NCBI GenBank assembly: GCA_052108535.1
Contig: JBQDZM010000026.1
Location: 1 to 41,470 of the forward strand
Source of the DNA: Galactobacter sp052108535
GTDB lineage: Bacteria; Actinomycetota; Actinomycetes; Actinomycetales; Micrococcaceae
Length of the DNA stretch: 41,470 bases
Reading direction: 5' to 3'
Below are positions 41,344 to 41,470 of this stretch, one piece after another. Every line of letters begins with the position of its first letter. The stretch's first letter is position 1. The position numbers and the translations under genes are program-made. The notes below the pieces were generated by a model. The model had not been told where the DNA came from and searched no databases. It worked only from the letters and a program-made list of their open reading frames with translations.

Positions 41344-41454
41344 GGGCCGCGCCAGCGGCCCACCCCCACACGGCAGCGCCACCCGACCACACCAGGGCCG
41401 CGCCAGCGGCCCAGCCCCGCGCCAGCGGGGCCGGAGGCCCGGCCGCCAGGCCGG
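41344..41454. repeat. Cluster of perfect hairpins with identical GCCA loops at the window end
   Basis: GGGCCGC-GCCA-GCGGCCC at 41344-41361 and again at 41395-41412; CCCCGC-GCCA-GCGGGG at 41415-41430; CCGG-AGGC-CCGG at 41431-41442; CCGGCC-GCCA-GGCCGG at 41439-41454. Stems differ while the loop is kept. The window ends in a run of seven C. Confidence 0.8.
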
Positions 41455-41470
41455 CGCCTGCTGCCCCCCC

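Noticed and set aside
41144..41392. Minus-strand frame of 82 codons near the window end
   Set aside because: It spans the composition switch and the hairpins and encodes low-complexity Trp/Gly then Thr/Pro runs without SD.

Overview
The window is high-GC DNA with Shine-Dalgarno-led, tightly overlapping genes and monoderm-type envelope functions. It looks like part of a conjugative plasmid (or an integrated relative) from an actinobacterium, probably in the Micrococcales. The plasmid signature is a RepA (RPA-type) initiator beside iterons and a perfect DnaA box, a parA/centromere-binder pair, an archaeo-eukaryotic-type primase, a Tcp-like conjugation apparatus and a DUF932 protein. I see no rRNA, tRNA, insertion sequence or CRISPR array.

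Layout. 1-8305 (minus): a Tad-type pilus locus (SAF/CpaB-like, TadZ-like, TadA, TadB, TadC, Flp-like pilin, three TadE/G-like pseudopilins) and a LysM membrane protein running off the left edge. 8306-8715: divergent control region with phased CTTG boxes. 8716-10180: partition genes. 10187-11303: repA and iteron origin. 11417-12378: a sigma-factor-like protein. 12581-22747: tightly coupled conjugation operon (TcpC-like, two small membrane proteins, VirB4-like ATPase, VirB6-like polytopic protein, peptidoglycan hydrolase, NTF2-like protein), closed by a strong terminator. 23140-28203 (minus): a single-chain Type ISP-like restriction-modification enzyme lying between the two halves of the conjugation genes. 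28355-32650: FtsK/TcpA-like coupling ATPase, a small membrane protein, a lipoprotein and a secreted protein. 32781-35010: a PI3K/HipA-like kinase with two small partners. 35122-37358: RHH regulator and primase. 37508-39119: a RelA/SpoT-like protein with a separately promoted partner. 39120-39953: G-rich non-coding DNA with a 270-bp exact direct repeat. 39954-40955 (minus): DUF932. 41019-41470: phased boxes, a palindrome at a strand-composition switch, and a cluster of hairpins with GCCA loops at the right edge.

How the parts may work together. A long bipartite motif (GGGGACA, 18-19 bp, TTRTTY-like) stands upstream of five transcription units: LysM, Tad operon, conjugation operon, coupling ATPase and kinase cassette. 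This suggests one plasmid regulon, possibly read by the sigma-like protein at 11417-12378 (inference). The kinase and the RelA/SpoT-like protein are otherwise unrelated but share a short Cys-Arg N-terminus (MCR...RC). I propose they are toxins or effectors carried, and perhaps delivered, by the plasmid, each with neighbouring candidate immunity genes. This is the most promising undescribed system here.

Quality note. The three 100-N gaps are each flanked by the same 55 bp on both sides. Removing one copy plus the Ns restores one continuous reading frame in all three interrupted genes, so these are scaffolding artefacts and not biological gaps.
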